64,000 nucleotides of DNA from Bartonella machadoae. Lineage in GTDB: Bacteria > Pseudomonadota > Alphaproteobacteria > Rhizobiales > Rhizobiaceae. Of the stretch, positions 54,387 through 64,000 are shown piece by piece; position 1 is the first letter of the stretch, and each line of letters starts with the position of its first letter. The position numbers were made by a program, and so were the translations under genes. The DNA lies in contig NZ_CP087114.1 of the NCBI RefSeq assembly GCF_022559585.1, positions 971,095 through 1,035,094 on the forward strand, read 5' to 3'. The notes beneath the pieces are model-generated. The model saw nothing but the letters and a program-made list of their open reading frames with translations, did not search any database and was not told the origin of the DNA.

Positions 54387-56471
54387 ATGGCTCGCGAATA
54401 TAAAATTGAAGACTATCGTAATTTTGGTATCATGGCGCATATTGATGCCGGTAAGACTACGATGACTGAGCGTATTTTGTTTTACACGGGGAAAAATCAT
54501 AAAATTGGTGAAACCCATGATGGTGCTTCTACGATGGATTGGATGGAGCAGGAACAAGAGCGTGGTATCACCATTACATCTGCTGCGACAACAACCTTTT
54601 GGGAAGGACGTGATGGTAGGAAGCGGCGCTTTAATATCATTGATACGCCAGGGCACGTTGATTTTACCATCGAGGTTGAGCGTTCTTTGCGTGTTCTTGA
54701 TGGTGCGATAGCGTTGTTGGACGCAAATGCTGGTGTGGAGCCTCAAACGGAAACTGTTTGGAGACAGGCTGAGAAATATCGTGTGCCACGCATGGTTTTT
54801 GTTAATAAAATGGATAAGATAGGTGCTGATTTCTATCGTAGTGTAGAAATGGTTGGTTCGCGGTTGGGGGCTAAGGCGCTTGTTTTGCAGTTGCCAATTG
54901 GTGCTGAAAATGATTTCGAAGGTGTTGTTGATCTCGTTGAAATGCAGGCGTTGAAGTGGGATGGTTCCATTGGTGCTTCGGCGGTTGTTGGTGAAATTCC
55001 GTCTGATTTAAGAGAGAAAGCGGAAGAGTATCGCGAGAAATTAATTGAGATGGCAGTTGAGGTTGATGAAGCTGCAACGGAGGCTTATTTGGAAGGTGTT
55101 ATGCCAACCAATGAAGAGCTTGTTGCTCTTATTCGTAAGGGAACAATAGAAGTTCAGTTTCATCCGGTTTTGTGTGGTACGGCCTTTAAAAACAAGGGTG
55201 TTCAGCCACTGTTAGATGCTGTTGTTTCTTATCTTCCTTCTCCGGTTGATGTTCCTGCGATTAGTGGTGTCGATGTGAAGACTGAGGCTGAGGCAACACG
55301 CGAATCTTCGGATGATGCTCCCCTTTCTATGCTTGCTTTTAAGATTATGAATGACCCATTTGTTGGCTCATTAACTTTTTGTCGTATTTATTCCGGTAAA
55401 GTGCAAAAAGGTGTTTCTCTTGAAAATACAGTGAAGAGAAAGAAGGAACGTTTAGGGCGTATGCTTCAGATGCACTCGAATTCTCGTGAGGATATTGAAG
55501 AAGCTTTTGCTGGCGATATTGTTGCTCTTGCAGGGCTTAAGGAAACAACGACTGGTGATACTCTTTGTGATCCTTTAAAGCCTATTATTTTAGAGCGGAT
55601 GGATTTTCCAGAGCCTGTTATTGAGATTGCGATTGAGCCAAAAACAAAAGCAGATCAAGAGAAAATGGGTATAGCGCTCAATCGTTTGGCGGCTGAAGAT
55701 CCTTCATTTCGAGTGAAATCTGATGAGGAATCTGGGCAGACTATTATAGCTGGAATGGGTGAACTTCATCTTGATATTATTGTTGATCGTATGCGGCGTG
55801 AGTTTAAAGTTGAGGCAAATATTGGGCAGCCTCAAGTTGCTTATCGTGAATCAATTACCAAAATGGCAGAAATTGATTATACGCATAAGAAGCAATCTGG
55901 TGGTGCTGGGCAATTTGCTCGTGTAAAAATTATTTTTGAGCCTCATGAAGGTGATGATTTTATTTTTGAATCAAAGATTGTTGGTGGAGCCGTTCCTAAG
56001 GAATATATTCCAGGTGTTCAAAAGGGGATTGAGAGTGTTATGGGGTCGGGACCTCTTGCAGGATTCCCTATGCTTGGTGTAAAAGCGACTTTGATTGATG
56101 GTGGTTATCACGATGTTGATTCTTCCGTTTTGGCTTTTGAGATTGCTGCTCGTGCTGCTTTTCGTGATGGAGCAAAGAAGGCTGGTGCACAGCTTCTTGA
56201 ACCAATTATGAAGGTGGAGGTTGTCACTCCGGAAGATTATGTTGGTGATGTTATTGGGGATCTAAACTCTCGTCGTGGTCAGATTTCAGGAACTGAGGCG
56301 CGTGGTATTGCCACGGTTGTAAATGCAATGGTTCCTTTGGCTAATATGTTTGGTTATGTGAATACTCTTCGTTCGATGAGTCAGGGACGTGCACAGTATA
56401 CGATGCAGTTTGATCATTACGAGCCCGTTCCTTCGGCTGTTGCTTTGGAGATTCAAAAGAAATACGCATAA
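54387..56471 (+). CDS. fusA: Elongation factor G
   Basis: 694 residues. It is a translocation GTPase with G1 AHIDAGKTT, the switch region [13 protein letters not shown]3 DTPGHVDF and G4 NKMDK, then domains II-V. ATG 54387 ([14 protein letters not shown]) is preferred to the upstream in-frame GTG/ATG codons that overlap rpsG. The C-terminal domain ends EIQKKYA. It is the third gene of the str operon. Confidence 0.98.
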   Translation: MAREYKIEDYRNFGIMAHIDAGKTTMTERILFYTGKNHKIGETHDGASTMDWMEQEQERGITITSAATTTFWEGRDGRKRRFNIIDTPGHVDFTIEVERSLRVLDGAIALLDANAGVEPQTETVWRQAEKYRVPRMVFVNKMDKIGADFYRSVEMVGSRLGAKALVLQLPIGAENDFEGVVDLVEMQALKWDGSIGASAVVGEIPSDLREKAEEYREKLIEMAVEVDEAATEAYLEGVMPTNEELVALIRKGTIEVQFHPVLCGTAFKNKGVQPLLDAVVSYLPSPVDVPAISGVDVKTEAEATRESSDDAPLSMLAFKIMNDPFVGSLTFCRIYSGKVQKGVSLENTVKRKKERLGRMLQMHSNSREDIEEAFAGDIVALAGLKETTTGDTLCDPLKPIILERMDFPEPVIEIAIEPKTKADQEKMGIALNRLAAEDPSFRVKSDEESGQTIIAGMGELHLDIIVDRMRREFKVEANIGQPQVAYRESITKMAEIDYTHKKQSGGAGQFARVKIIFEPHEGDDFIFESKIVGGAVPKEYIPGVQKGIESVMGSGPLAGFPMLGVKATLIDGGYHDVDSSVLAFEIAARAAFRDGAKKAGAQLLEPIMKVEVVTPEDYVGDVIGDLNSRRGQISGTEARGIATVVNAMVPLANMFGYVNTLRSMSQGRAQYTMQFDHYEPVPSAVALEIQKKYA

Positions 56472-56531
56472 TTTTATTACGTCATTAATTTTTAACTTAG
56501 TCCTTATTTGGACAGAAAATGGAGAGCTCAA

Positions 56532-57707
56532 ATGGCAAAGAGCAAATTTGAACGTACGAAGCCGCATGTTAATATTGGTACGATTGGTCACGTTGACCAT
56601 GGGAAGACGTCATTGACAGCAGCAATTACAAAATATTTTGGTGAATTTAAAGCATATGACCAAATTGATGCAGCACCAGAGGAGCGTGCCCGTGGAATTA
56701 CCATTTCTACAGCACATGTTGAGTATGAAACAGAGAAAAGGCACTATGCGCACGTTGATTGTCCTGGTCACGCAGATTATGTGAAAAACATGATCACGGG
56801 AGCGGCACAGATGGATGGAGCGATTTTGGTTGTTTCTGCTGCTGATGGTCCTATGCCTCAGACACGTGAACATATTCTTCTTGCGCGCCAAGTTGGTGTT
56901 CCAGCAATTGTGGTTTTTCTAAATAAGGTTGATCAAGTTGATGACGCTGAGCTTTTGGAGCTTGTTGAACTTGAAGTCCGTGAGCTGTTATCAAAATATG
57001 ATTTTCCAGGAGATGAGATCCCAATTGTGAAAGGTTCTGCGTTGGCTGCCCTTGAAGATAAAGATAAAAGCATTGGTGAAGATGCGGTTCGTCTTTTGAT
57101 GAGCGAAGTTGATAATTATATCCCTACACCAGAGCGTCCTGTTGATCAGCCATTTTTGATGCCAATTGAGGATGTTTTTTCGATTTCAGGTCGTGGTACG
57201 GTTGTTACTGGTCGTGTTGAGCGTGGTGTTATTAAGGTTGGAGAAGAAATCGAAATAATAGGGATTCGTCCTACGTCTAAGACGACGGTTACAGGTGTTG
57301 AAATGTTCCGTAAGCTTTTGGATCAAGGACAAGCAGGTGATAATATTGGTGCACTGCTTCGTGGTGTTGATCGAGAAGGGATTGAACGTGGTCAGGTTTT
57401 GGCAAAACCTGGTTCAGTTACACCGCATACGCGTTTTAAAGCAGAGGCTTATATTTTGACGAAAGATGAAGGTGGTCGTCATACTCCATTTTTCACGAAT
57501 TATCGTCCGCAATTTTACTTCCGTACGACGGATGTTACGGGGATAGTGACGCTTCCAGAAGGAACAGAGATGGTTATGCCTGGTGACAATGTTGCGATGG
57601 ATGTTTCTTTGATTGTTCCCATTGCGATGGAAGAGAAACTTCGTTTTGCTATTCGTGAAGGCGGTCGTACTGTTGGTGCTGGTATCGTTTCTAAGATCAT
57701 TGAGTAA
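56532..57707 (+). CDS. tuf: Elongation factor Tu
   Basis: 391 residues. It brings aminoacyl-tRNA to the ribosome. G1 GHVDHGKTS, the [13 protein letters not shown] switch, G3 DCPGHADY and G4 NKVD are intact. ATG 56532 ([14 protein letters not shown]) has GGAGAG 6 bases ahead. Relative to E. coli EF-Tu it is about three residues shorter. A second tuf copy is common in related genomes but is not in this window. Confidence 0.98.
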   Translation: MAKSKFERTKPHVNIGTIGHVDHGKTSLTAAITKYFGEFKAYDQIDAAPEERARGITISTAHVEYETEKRHYAHVDCPGHADYVKNMITGAAQMDGAILVVSAADGPMPQTREHILLARQVGVPAIVVFLNKVDQVDDAELLELVELEVRELLSKYDFPGDEIPIVKGSALAALEDKDKSIGEDAVRLLMSEVDNYIPTPERPVDQPFLMPIEDVFSISGRGTVVTGRVERGVIKVGEEIEIIGIRPTSKTTVTGVEMFRKLLDQGQAGDNIGALLRGVDREGIERGQVLAKPGSVTPHTRFKAEAYILTKDEGGRHTPFFTNYRPQFYFRTTDVTGIVTLPEGTEMVMPGDNVAMDVSLIVPIAMEEKLRFAIREGGRTVGAGIVSKIIE

Positions 57708-57723
57708 AGAGTGGTTGTTAAAA

Positions 57724-57751
57724 AAAACGCCTTGTTATTAAGAGGCGTTTT
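57724..57751 (+). terminator. Hairpin between tuf and rpsJ
   Basis: AAAACGCCT and AGGCGTTTT form a nine-base stem with a ten-base loop, 16 bases after the tuf stop and 23 before the rpsJ start. The T run is only four bases and part of the stem. It is a likely partial terminator or processing site between the str and S10 parts of the cluster. Confidence 0.6.
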
Positions 57752-57774
57752 ACATGACAGGGAAATAAGAGAGC

Positions 57775-58083
57775 ATGAACAGTCAAAATATCCGCATTCG
57801 CTTGAAAGCATTTGATCACAGGATTCTTGATACATCGACACGTGAAATTGTGTCGACTGCTAAGCGTACTGGTGCAAATGTCCGTGGTCCTATTCCGCTT
57901 CCAACGCGGATTGAGAAGTTCACAGTGAATCGTGGACCGCACATTGATAAGAAGAGTCGTGAGCAGTTTGAAATGCGCACACATAAACGTCTTCTTGATA
58001 TTGTTGATCCAACACCACAAACAGTGGATGCGCTTATGAAGCTCGATCTTTCTGCTGGTGTGGATGTAGAGATTAAGCTCTGA
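57775..58083 (+). CDS. rpsJ: 30S ribosomal protein S10
   Basis: 102 residues, [19 protein letters not shown] start and [17 protein letters not shown] loop, both standard. It opens the S10 operon and also acts as NusE in antitermination. It lies just after the tuf hairpin with AAGAGAGC ahead of the ATG. Confidence 0.98.
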   Translation: MNSQNIRIRLKAFDHRILDTSTREIVSTAKRTGANVRGPIPLPTRIEKFTVNRGPHIDKKSREQFEMRTHKRLLDIVDPTPQTVDALMKLDLSAGVDVEIKL

Positions 58084-58110
58084 GGTTTGAGGACAGAAGG
58101 AACAGACCCG

Positions 58111-58851
58111 ATGCGTTCAGGTGTAATAGCACAGAAGCTGGGCATGACCCGAATTTATAATGAAGCTGGTGAGCACGTGCCGGTAACAGTGCTTCGTTTG
58201 GAGAATTGTCAGGTTATTGCTCAGCGTACAATTGAAAAGAATGGTTATACTGCTGTTCAACTAGGTGTAGGCTTTGCTAAAGTTAAAAATACTTCGCAAG
58301 CTCTTCGTGGGCATTTTGCTAGAGCTTCTGTTGAGCCAAAAGCAAAAATAGCGGAGTTTCGTGTAAGTCCCGACAATCTTCTTGATGTCGGTACTGAGAT
58401 TACCGTGGAACATTTTGTTCCAGGTCAGCGCGTTGATGTGACCGGTACGAGTATTGGTAAAGGTTTTGCTGGTGTTATGAAGCGGCATAATTTTGGTGGG
58501 CATCGTGCATCCCATGGTAATTCAATCACACATCGTGCCCATGGATCGACAGGGCAATGTCAAGATCCGGGAAAGGTGTTTAAAGGTAAAAAAATGGCTG
58601 GTCATATGGGGCATGTTCGTGTGACGACGCAAAATATTGAGGTTGTTTCTACAGATATTGAGCGTGGTTTGATTTTGGTCCGTGGTGCTGTTTCTGGCTC
58701 TAAAGGTGCTTGGATTTTAGTACGCGATGCTATAAAGAAACGTCTTCCTGATAATGCACCTAAACCCGCTGGTATTCGCCGTCTTGAGAAAGAAAAAACG
58801 GAAATGGTTGCTCCAGTGATGGAAACCTCTGGAATTGAGGGAGCCGAGTAA
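58111..58851 (+). CDS. rplC: 50S ribosomal protein L3
   Basis: 246 residues, [20 protein letters not shown] start. The Gly-rich loop [15 protein letters not shown] that reaches the peptidyl transferase centre is present. The C-terminal ~35 residues (Lys/Glu and Met/Ala-rich, ending GIEGAE) extend past the usual E. coli length of 209, as in other Rhizobiales. The last base of its stop overlaps rplD's ATG. Confidence 0.97.
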   Translation: MRSGVIAQKLGMTRIYNEAGEHVPVTVLRLENCQVIAQRTIEKNGYTAVQLGVGFAKVKNTSQALRGHFARASVEPKAKIAEFRVSPDNLLDVGTEITVEHFVPGQRVDVTGTSIGKGFAGVMKRHNFGGHRASHGNSITHRAHGSTGQCQDPGKVFKGKKMAGHMGHVRVTTQNIEVVSTDIERGLILVRGAVSGSKGAWILVRDAIKKRLPDNAPKPAGIRRLEKEKTEMVAPVMETSGIEGAE

Positions 58852-59471
58852 TGGATCTTGTAATTAAAACCCTTGATGGGAATGAAGCTGGTAAACTAAA
58901 GGTTTCTGAAGGTATTTTTGGTCTTGTTCCACGTGAAGATATTTTGCAACGTGTTGTTCGTTGGCAACTTGCTCGTCGTCAACAGGGGACGCATCAATCG
59001 CAAGGACGGTCTGATGTGTCGCGTACAGGAGCAAAGATGTTTAAACAAAAAGGAACAGGGCGTGCTCGCCACTCGTCTGCTCGTGCACCACAGTTTCGAG
59101 GTGGTGGTAAGGCGCATGGTCCTGTATTTCGTAGCCATGCGTATGATCTTCCCAAAAAGGTTCGTGCGCTTGGAGTACGTCTTGCTTTGTCGGCAAAATT
59201 AAAAGCAAATGATTTAATTGTTGTTGATGATTTGAGTGTTAAGGATGCGAAAACGAAGGGGCTTGTTTCTCGTTTTTCTAAGCTCGGTTTTGATAATGCT
59301 CTTTTAGTGGGTGGCAAAGAAATTGATGTTCATTTTTCTCGTGCCGCATCTAATATTCCTAATATTGATGTTTTACCAATTCAGGGGATTAATGTTTATG
59401 ATATCTTGCGTCGCAGCAAACTTGTTTTATCAAGAGCAGCTGTAGAGGCTCTTGAGGAGCGTTTTAAATGA
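58851..59471 (+). CDS. rplD: 50S ribosomal protein L4
   Basis: 206 residues. The extended loop with [21 protein letters not shown] lies at ~60-85 (20-residue limit: [19 protein letters not shown]), which lines the exit tunnel. In E. coli L4 represses the S10 operon; no such leader is obvious here. Its start overlaps the L3 stop and its end overlaps rplW by four bases. Confidence 0.97.
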   Translation: MDLVIKTLDGNEAGKLKVSEGIFGLVPREDILQRVVRWQLARRQQGTHQSQGRSDVSRTGAKMFKQKGTGRARHSSARAPQFRGGGKAHGPVFRSHAYDLPKKVRALGVRLALSAKLKANDLIVVDDLSVKDAKTKGLVSRFSKLGFDNALLVGGKEIDVHFSRAASNIPNIDVLPIQGINVYDILRRSKLVLSRAAVEALEERFK

Positions 59472-59761
59472 CAGACCTTCGCCATTATGATATAATTGTT
59501 AGCCCAGTTATTACTGAAAAGTCGACTATGATTTCTGAATATAATCAAGTTGCTTTTAATGTTGCACCGAAAGCAACAAAGCCTGAAATTAAAGCGGCTG
59601 TTGAAGCGCTTTTTAGCGTTAAAGTTAAAGCAGTCAATACGATAGTTCGTAAGGGCAAGGTAAAGCGTTTCAAAGGCATTGTTGGTCGGCAAAATGATGT
59701 CAAAAAAGCGATCGTAACGCTGGCTAGTGGTCAGTCTATCGACGTTTCAACAGGCCTTTAA
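59468..59761 (+). CDS. rplW: 50S ribosomal protein L23
   Basis: 97 residues, with the [17 protein letters not shown] motif and the helix [16 protein letters not shown]. It sits at the exit of the tunnel and is a docking site for trigger factor and SRP. Overlap with rplD (ATGA) points to coupled translation. Confidence 0.97.
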   Translation: MTDLRHYDIIVSPVITEKSTMISEYNQVAFNVAPKATKPEIKAAVEALFSVKVKAVNTIVRKGKVKRFKGIVGRQNDVKKAIVTLASGQSIDVSTGL

Positions 59762-59781
59762 AGGGGTTCGGAGATAAGATA

Positions 59782-60615
59782 ATGGCACTTAAGCATTTTA
59801 ATCCAACGACACCTGGACAGCGTCAACTTGTTATTGTCGAGCGCTCTTCTCTTTATAAAGGTAAGCCTGAGAAGACGTTAACAGAAGGGCTGTCGTCAAA
59901 AGGTGGGCGCAATAATCGTGGTCGTGTTACTGCTCGTTTTCAGGGTGGTGGGCATAAACGCAGCTATCGGTTTGTTGATTTCAAGCGTCTCAAACGTGAT
60001 GTTAGTGCGAAAGTTGAACGTTTGGAATATGATCCAAATCGGACTGCTTTTATTGCATTGATCCGTTATGAAGACGGCCAGTTAAGTTATATACTTGCGC
60101 CACAGCGTCTTGGTATTGGTGATTTTATTATAGCCGGTTCAAATGTCGATGTAAAACCAGGCAATGCGATGCCTCTTGGGAATATGCCGGTTGGTACGAT
60201 TATTCATAATGTTGAAATGAAACCGGGGAAAGGTGGTCAAATTGCCCGTTCAGCTGGCACTTATGCGCAGTTGGTTGGACGTGATCAAGGGATGGCTATT
60301 CTTCGTCTTAATTCTGGAGAACAGCGTTTGGTATCTGGTCGTTGCTTTGCAACTGTTGGTGCAGTTTCAAACCCTGATCATGGCAATATTAATGATGGTA
60401 AGGCAGGACGGTCACGTTGGCGTGGTAAGCGTCCACATGTTCGTGGTGTTGCTATGAATCCAGTTGATCATCCACATGGTGGTGGTGAGGGTCGTACATC
60501 AGGGGGGCGTCATCCAGTGTCTCCTTGGGGTAAACCTACAAAAGGTAAGCGTACGCGCTCCAATAAAGCCACTGATAAGTTTATTATGCGCACGCGTCAT
60601 CAGCGCAAGAAATGA
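59782..60615 (+). CDS. rplB: 50S ribosomal protein L2
   Basis: 277 residues, [17 protein letters not shown] start. The conserved C-terminal [12 protein letters not shown], with the His needed near the peptidyl transferase centre, and the [13 protein letters not shown] tail are intact. It lies 20 bases after rplW. Confidence 0.98.
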   Translation: MALKHFNPTTPGQRQLVIVERSSLYKGKPEKTLTEGLSSKGGRNNRGRVTARFQGGGHKRSYRFVDFKRLKRDVSAKVERLEYDPNRTAFIALIRYEDGQLSYILAPQRLGIGDFIIAGSNVDVKPGNAMPLGNMPVGTIIHNVEMKPGKGGQIARSAGTYAQLVGRDQGMAILRLNSGEQRLVSGRCFATVGAVSNPDHGNINDGKAGRSRWRGKRPHVRGVAMNPVDHPHGGGEGRTSGGRHPVSPWGKPTKGKRTRSNKATDKFIMRTRHQRKK

Positions 60616-60630
60616 GAAAGGTAGTCTGAA

Positions 60631-60909
60631 GTGGTTCGTTCAGTTTGGAAAGGTCCGTTTGTTGACGGCTATCTTCTTGGAAAAGCAGAAAAGGTTCGTG
60701 CAAGTGGCCGCAATGAAGTTATTAAAATATGGAGTCGTCGCTCTACTATTTTACCGCAATTTGTTGGTTTAACTTTTGGTGTTTACAACGGTAATAAGCA
60801 TATCCCTGTTTCTGTTTCTGAAGAGATGGTAGGGCATAAGTTTGGTGAGTTTGCTCCCACTAGGACTTATTATGGGCATGGTGCAGATAAGAAAGCGAAG
60901 AGGAAATAG
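60631..60909 (+). CDS. rpsS: 30S ribosomal protein S19
   Basis: 92 residues, GTG start at 60631 ([16 protein letters not shown]), with AGAAAGG 10-15 bases ahead. The motif [22 protein letters not shown] is present as [20 protein letters not shown]. The GTG start is the only one that gives the complete protein. Confidence 0.97.
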
Positions 60910-60911
60910 GG

Positions 60912-61301
60912 ATGGGAAAAGCTAAAGTTCCGCGCCAGCTTAAGGATAACGAAGCAAAAGCGGTTACTCGAACAATTCGTGTTAGTCCGCAGAAACTTAA
61001 TTTGGTCGCTGCAATGATTCGTGGTAAAAAAGTTAGTGTAGCGCTTGCTGATTTGACGTTTTCACGTAAACGTATTGCTGAAACTGTGAAAAAAACTCTT
61101 GAATCAGCGATTGCAAATGCAGAAAATAACCACGATCTTGATATTGATTCGCTTATTGTTGCGGAAGCTTATGTTGGTAAGTCGATAGTGATGAAACGTT
61201 TTCATGTTCGTGGTCGTGGACGTGCTAGTCGAATTGAACGTCCATTTTCGCATCTTACTATTATTGTTCGTGAAGTTACCGAAAAAGTGGAGGCCGCATA
61301 A
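60912..61301 (+). CDS. rplV: 50S ribosomal protein L22
   Basis: 129 residues. The [19 protein letters not shown] motif and the tunnel hairpin PRARGRASRI-like segment ([19 protein letters not shown]) are present. It lies two bases after rpsS, and its stop overlaps rpsC's ATG by one base. Confidence 0.97.
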   Translation: MGKAKVPRQLKDNEAKAVTRTIRVSPQKLNLVAAMIRGKKVSVALADLTFSRKRIAETVKKTLESAIANAENNHDLDIDSLIVAEAYVGKSIVMKRFHVRGRGRASRIERPFSHLTIIVREVTEKVEAA

Positions 61302-62011
61302 TGGGTCAGAAGATCAATCCAATCGGACTTCGTCTTGGAGTTAATCGGACTTGGGATTCCCGTTGGTATGCTGATAGTGGTGAATATGGACGTCTTCTTC
61401 ATGAGGATTTGGCGATTCGTTCATATGTGCTTGAAGAGTTAAAGCAGGCGGCTATTTCTAAGGTTGTTATTGAACGTCCCCATAAAAAATGTCGTGTAAC
61501 GATTCATTCAGCGCGTCCTGGTCTGATTATTGGTAAAAAAGGTGCTGATATCGAGAAGCTTCGTCGTAAGCTTTCGGAAATGACAAATGCTGAGACTTCA
61601 TTGAATATCGTGGAAATTCGTAAGCCGGAAATTGATGCTACGATTATTGCACAATCAATTGCTCAGCAGTTAGAACGTCGTGTTGCTTTTCGGCGTGCGA
61701 TGAAGCGTGCTGTTCAATCCGCTATGCGTCTTGGAGCAGAAGGAATTCGTATCAACTGTTCTGGTCGTCTTGGTGGTGCTGAAATTGCTCGTATGGAGTG
61801 GTATCGTGAAGGTCGTGTTCCGCTTCATACCTTGCGTTCTGATGTTGATTACGGTACAGCAGAAGCTAAGACCGCTTATGGTATTTGTGGTGTTAAAGTT
61901 TGGGTCTTTAAAGGTGAGATCCTTGAACATGACCCGATGGCTTCAGAACGTCGTGCTACAGAAGCAGATCATTCTGGTTCTTCATCGAATCGTCGTCGCG
62001 AAAATGCTTAG
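61301..62011 (+). CDS. rpsC: 30S ribosomal protein S3
   Basis: 236 residues, [20 protein letters not shown] start. The KH motif [15 protein letters not shown] and the C-terminal [21 protein letters not shown] segment (split: [20 protein letters not shown]) are standard. The last ~20 residues are Ser/Arg-rich. Confidence 0.97.
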   Translation: MGQKINPIGLRLGVNRTWDSRWYADSGEYGRLLHEDLAIRSYVLEELKQAAISKVVIERPHKKCRVTIHSARPGLIIGKKGADIEKLRRKLSEMTNAETSLNIVEIRKPEIDATIIAQSIAQQLERRVAFRRAMKRAVQSAMRLGAEGIRINCSGRLGGAEIARMEWYREGRVPLHTLRSDVDYGTAEAKTAYGICGVKVWVFKGEILEHDPMASERRATEADHSGSSSNRRRENA

Positions 62012-62047
62012 TTTTTGTGATTAAACTAAAATTTGGAGTAGAGAGCA

Positions 62048-62461
62048 ATGTTGCAGCCAAAGCGCACAAAGTTCCGTAAACAATTTAAGGGCCGTATTCA
62101 CGGTGTTTCAAAAGGTGGTACGGATTTGAATTTCGGTGCTTACGGACTGAAGGCTGTAGAGCCTGAGAGGATTACTGCCCGCCAAATTGAAGCGGCGCGT
62201 CGTGCCATTACACGTTATATGAAGCGTTCTGGTCGTGTGTGGATTCGTATTTTTCCAGATCTTCCCGTGACATCTAAACCGACTGAGGTCCGTATGGGTA
62301 AAGGTAAGGGAAGTGTTGATTATTGGGCGACTCGTGTTGCACCTGGGCGTATCATGTTTGAACTTGATGGGGTTCCTGAGGATGTGGCGCGTGAAGCATT
62401 AAGATTGGGTGCTGCAAAGTTACCTATTAAAACGCGTTTCATACAGCGTATTGCTGAATAA
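62048..62461 (+). CDS. rplP: 50S ribosomal protein L16
   Basis: 137 residues, [19 protein letters not shown] start, [17 protein letters not shown] loop and a conserved Arg81 region. It contacts tRNA at the A site. It lies 36 bases after rpsC, with GGAGTAGAGAG ahead. Confidence 0.98.
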   Translation: MLQPKRTKFRKQFKGRIHGVSKGGTDLNFGAYGLKAVEPERITARQIEAARRAITRYMKRSGRVWIRIFPDLPVTSKPTEVRMGKGKGSVDYWATRVAPGRIMFELDGVPEDVAREALRLGAAKLPIKTRFIQRIAE

Positions 62462-62473
62462 AGAGGTAAAGCG

Positions 62474-62674
62474 ATGAGAGCCACAGAGTTACGGGCGCAA
62501 ACGCTCGACCAAATGAAAGATGAATTGGTTAAGTTGAAGAAAGAGCAGTTTAATTTGCGCTTTCAGAAAGCAACGGGTCAATTGGAAAAGACTGCACGTG
62601 TTAGGCAGGTTCGTCGTGATATCGCGCGTGTTAAAACTTTTCTTCGTCAGAAGATAAACGAAAGTAAGGTTTGA
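62474..62674 (+). CDS. rpmC: 50S ribosomal protein L29
   Basis: 66 residues, two long helices: [20 protein letters not shown] and the [20 protein letters not shown] turn, the typical L29 hairpin. It lies 12 bases after rplP and 11 before rpsQ. Confidence 0.96.
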   Translation: MRATELRAQTLDQMKDELVKLKKEQFNLRFQKATGQLEKTARVRQVRRDIARVKTFLRQKINESKV

Positions 62675-62685
62675 GGAAATAAGAG

Positions 62686-62925
62686 ATGCCTAAACGCATT
62701 TTGCAGGGTGTTGTCGTAAGCGACAAGAGTGATAAAACTGTGGTTGTTAAAGTAGAGCGGCGCTATTCTCATCCGCTTCTTAAGAAGACTGTTAGAAAGT
62801 CTAAGAAATATAAGGCACATGATGAGGATAACCAATTTAAAATTGGAGATCAGATTTTTATCCAAGAGTCTAAACCAATTTCGAAAGATAAGTGTTGGGT
62901 TGTTCTTAAAAGCAGTGTAGCGTAG
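62686..62925 (+). CDS. rpsQ: 30S ribosomal protein S17
   Basis: 79 residues, an OB-fold protein with the [20 protein letters not shown] core and [20 protein letters not shown] strands. It is a primary 16S binder. It ends the S10 part; a gap of 146 bases follows. Confidence 0.97.
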   Translation: MPKRILQGVVVSDKSDKTVVVKVERRYSHPLLKKTVRKSKKYKAHDEDNQFKIGDQIFIQESKPISKDKCWVVLKSSVA

Positions 62926-63071
62926 TTAATGAGGTTTATTGTTATAAAAGTTAACGGTAGATTTCTTTCTATTGATGGTTTTTGAGTAATAGCTTTATGG
63001 TTATTTGGCAGGTAAATCCGGGTGTGTTAGAGGCATAACCGGATATCAGTGTTAAGAGAAGGTGGCCAGTC
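62926..63071. other. Wide gap between rpsQ and rplN
   Basis: 146 bases in an otherwise tightly packed cluster. ATCCGG (63016-63021) and CCGGAT (63039-63044) form a six-base stem with a 17-base loop about 30 bases before rplN. It may carry a promoter or control element for the spc part. Confidence 0.4.
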
Positions 63072-63440
63072 ATGATTCAGATGCAAACAAACCTCGACGT
63101 TGCCGATAATTCAGGTGCTCGTCGTGTCATGTGCATCAAAGTGTTAGGCGGTTCAAAGCGTAAATATGCTTCGGTCGGTGACATTATTGTTGTTTCGGTT
63201 AAGGATGCTATTCCTCGTGGCCGTGTTAAAAAAGGTGATGTGATGAAAGCTGTAGTGGTTCGCACTGCTAAAGATATTCGTCGCGTAGACGGTAGTGTTA
63301 TTCGTTTTGATAGTAATGCTGCTGTTTTGGTTGATAATAAGAAAGAGCCGATCGGTACACGTATCTTTGGACCCGTTCCTCGCGAACTTCGTGGTAGGAA
63401 TCATATGAAGATCATTTCCCTCGCTCCTGAAGTGCTCTAA
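63072..63440 (+). CDS. rplN: 50S ribosomal protein L14
   Basis: 122 residues, [20 protein letters not shown] start and [17 protein letters not shown] end, both standard. It binds 23S rRNA at the subunit interface and is the target of the silencing factor RsfS. It opens the spc part of the cluster after a wide gap, with AGAAGGTGG ahead of ATG 63072. Confidence 0.98.
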   Translation: MIQMQTNLDVADNSGARRVMCIKVLGGSKRKYASVGDIIVVSVKDAIPRGRVKKGDVMKAVVVRTAKDIRRVDGSVIRFDSNAAVLVDNKKEPIGTRIFGPVPRELRGRNHMKIISLAPEVL

Positions 63441-63452
63441 GGAGTGGTTGTT

Positions 63453-63767
63453 ATGCAAAAGATTCGAAAAGGTGATAAAGTCGTTGTTTTATCCGGTAAG
63501 GATAAAGGATGTAGTGGTGAAGTAATTAAGGTGAATCCAAAAGAAAATAAGGCTGTTGTTCGTGGCGTTAATATGGTTAAACGTCATCAACGTCAGACAC
63601 AAAAACAAGAGGCTGGAATTATTTCTAAGGAAGCTCCAATTCATCTATCTAATTTGGCGATTGCTGATCCTAAAGATGGTAGGCCTACACGTGTAGGTTT
63701 TCGTATGAATGCAGATGGTAATAAGGTTCGTTTTGCCAAGCGTTCGGGAGAGTTGATTAATGGCTGA
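63453..63767 (+). CDS. rplX: 50S ribosomal protein L24
   Basis: 104 residues. It has the KOW motif [19 protein letters not shown], and the [17 protein letters not shown] and [10 protein letters not shown] segments. ATG 63453 is chosen because AAGGAG at 63439 is about eight bases ahead; the earlier GTG 63444 is too close. It overlaps rplE by eight bases. Confidence 0.97.
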   Translation: MQKIRKGDKVVVLSGKDKGCSGEVIKVNPKENKAVVRGVNMVKRHQRQTQKQEAGIISKEAPIHLSNLAIADPKDGRPTRVGFRMNADGNKVRFAKRSGELING

Positions 63768-64000
63768 AGAAAAACAAACACCACGCATGAAAACGCATTA
63801 TTTTGAAGTGGTTCGTAAAGCGTTGCAAGAAAAGTTTAATTATAAGAATGCGATGCAAATTCCGCGGGTTGATAAAATTGTGGTTAATATGGGAATTGGT
63901 GAAGCAACTGCCGATTCTAAAAAACCGTCTATTGCTGCAGGGGATTTGGGGTTGATAACAGGTCAGAAGGCTGTTGTTACCCGCGCACGTAATTCCATTG
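63760..64000 (+). CDS. rplE: 50S ribosomal protein L5, 3' truncated by window end
   Basis: The first 80 residues are present, starting at ATG 63760 ([20 protein letters not shown]), and contain [16 protein letters not shown] and [16 protein letters not shown], the conserved L5 start. The rest lies beyond the window. It binds 5S rRNA. A GGGAGAG box at 63746 precedes it, and it overlaps rplX. Confidence 0.95.
   Translation, partial: MAEEKQTPRMKTHYFEVVRKALQEKFNYKNAMQIPRVDKIVVNMGIGEATADSKKPSIAAGDLGLITGQKAVVTRARNSI

Overview
The window is chromosomal DNA of an alphaproteobacterium of the order Rhizobiales, almost certainly the genus Bartonella. The reasons are the AT-rich, lightly packed host DNA, an Omp25/hemin-binding-protein type outer membrane gene, a fused secDF, a DUF2497/PopZ-like gene beside valS, and a continuous rpsL-rpsG-fusA-tuf-S10 ribosomal cluster. 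The species cannot be fixed from the sequence alone.

Bases 1 to about 23,110 are one arm of a contractile-tailed prophage, all on the plus strand and denser than the host DNA. The head module is Mu-like: DUF935 portal (cut by the window edge), MuF head protein with a C-terminal nuclease-like domain, gpI protease/scaffold, small decoration protein, major capsid, gp36, virion morphogenesis protein and gp37. The tail module is P2-like: V, a small protein, W, J, I, a DUF4815 protein, a glycine-rich fibre and its small partner, sheath, tube, gpE with a -1 frameshift extension, tape measure, U, X and D. A full-length DnaB-type helicase closes the block. Terminase, integrase or transposase, repressor and lysis genes are not in the window. 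The prophage's non-coding DNA is unusual: three 200-bp tandem repeats after MuF, two matching dyad elements ahead of the head and sheath modules, and 11-bp-phased CCTTTGA-type repeats in these gaps and after dnaB.

Bases 23,110 to 53,480 are host DNA. In order: tRNA-Lys, a TerC/CBS/CorC membrane protein, a minus-strand set (UPF0104 membrane protein, CPA2 antiporter, SecDF), an MscS-type channel with a small exported protein, an Hbp/Omp25-like porin with in-frame 15-bp repeats, tRNA-Leu, ilvA, a small exported protein, a DEAD-box helicase, tRNA-Asn, tRNA-Cys, a Pcm-like methyltransferase, a TolC-type outer membrane protein, a PopZ-like protein, valS, a decayed gene, a four-gene polar amino-acid ABC transporter, and xthA.

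Bases 53,480 to 64,000 are the str and S10/spc ribosomal cluster, rpsL to rplE, the last gene being cut by the window end. A structured leader lies before rpsL, a hairpin lies between tuf and rpsJ, and there is an unusually wide gap with a small inverted repeat between rpsQ and rplN.

The clearest candidates for something little described are the MuF nuclease-like domain with the tandem repeats at its 3' end, and the dyad plus 11-bp-phased repeat system in the prophage. The best-supported mechanistic prediction is the programmed frameshift in gpE.
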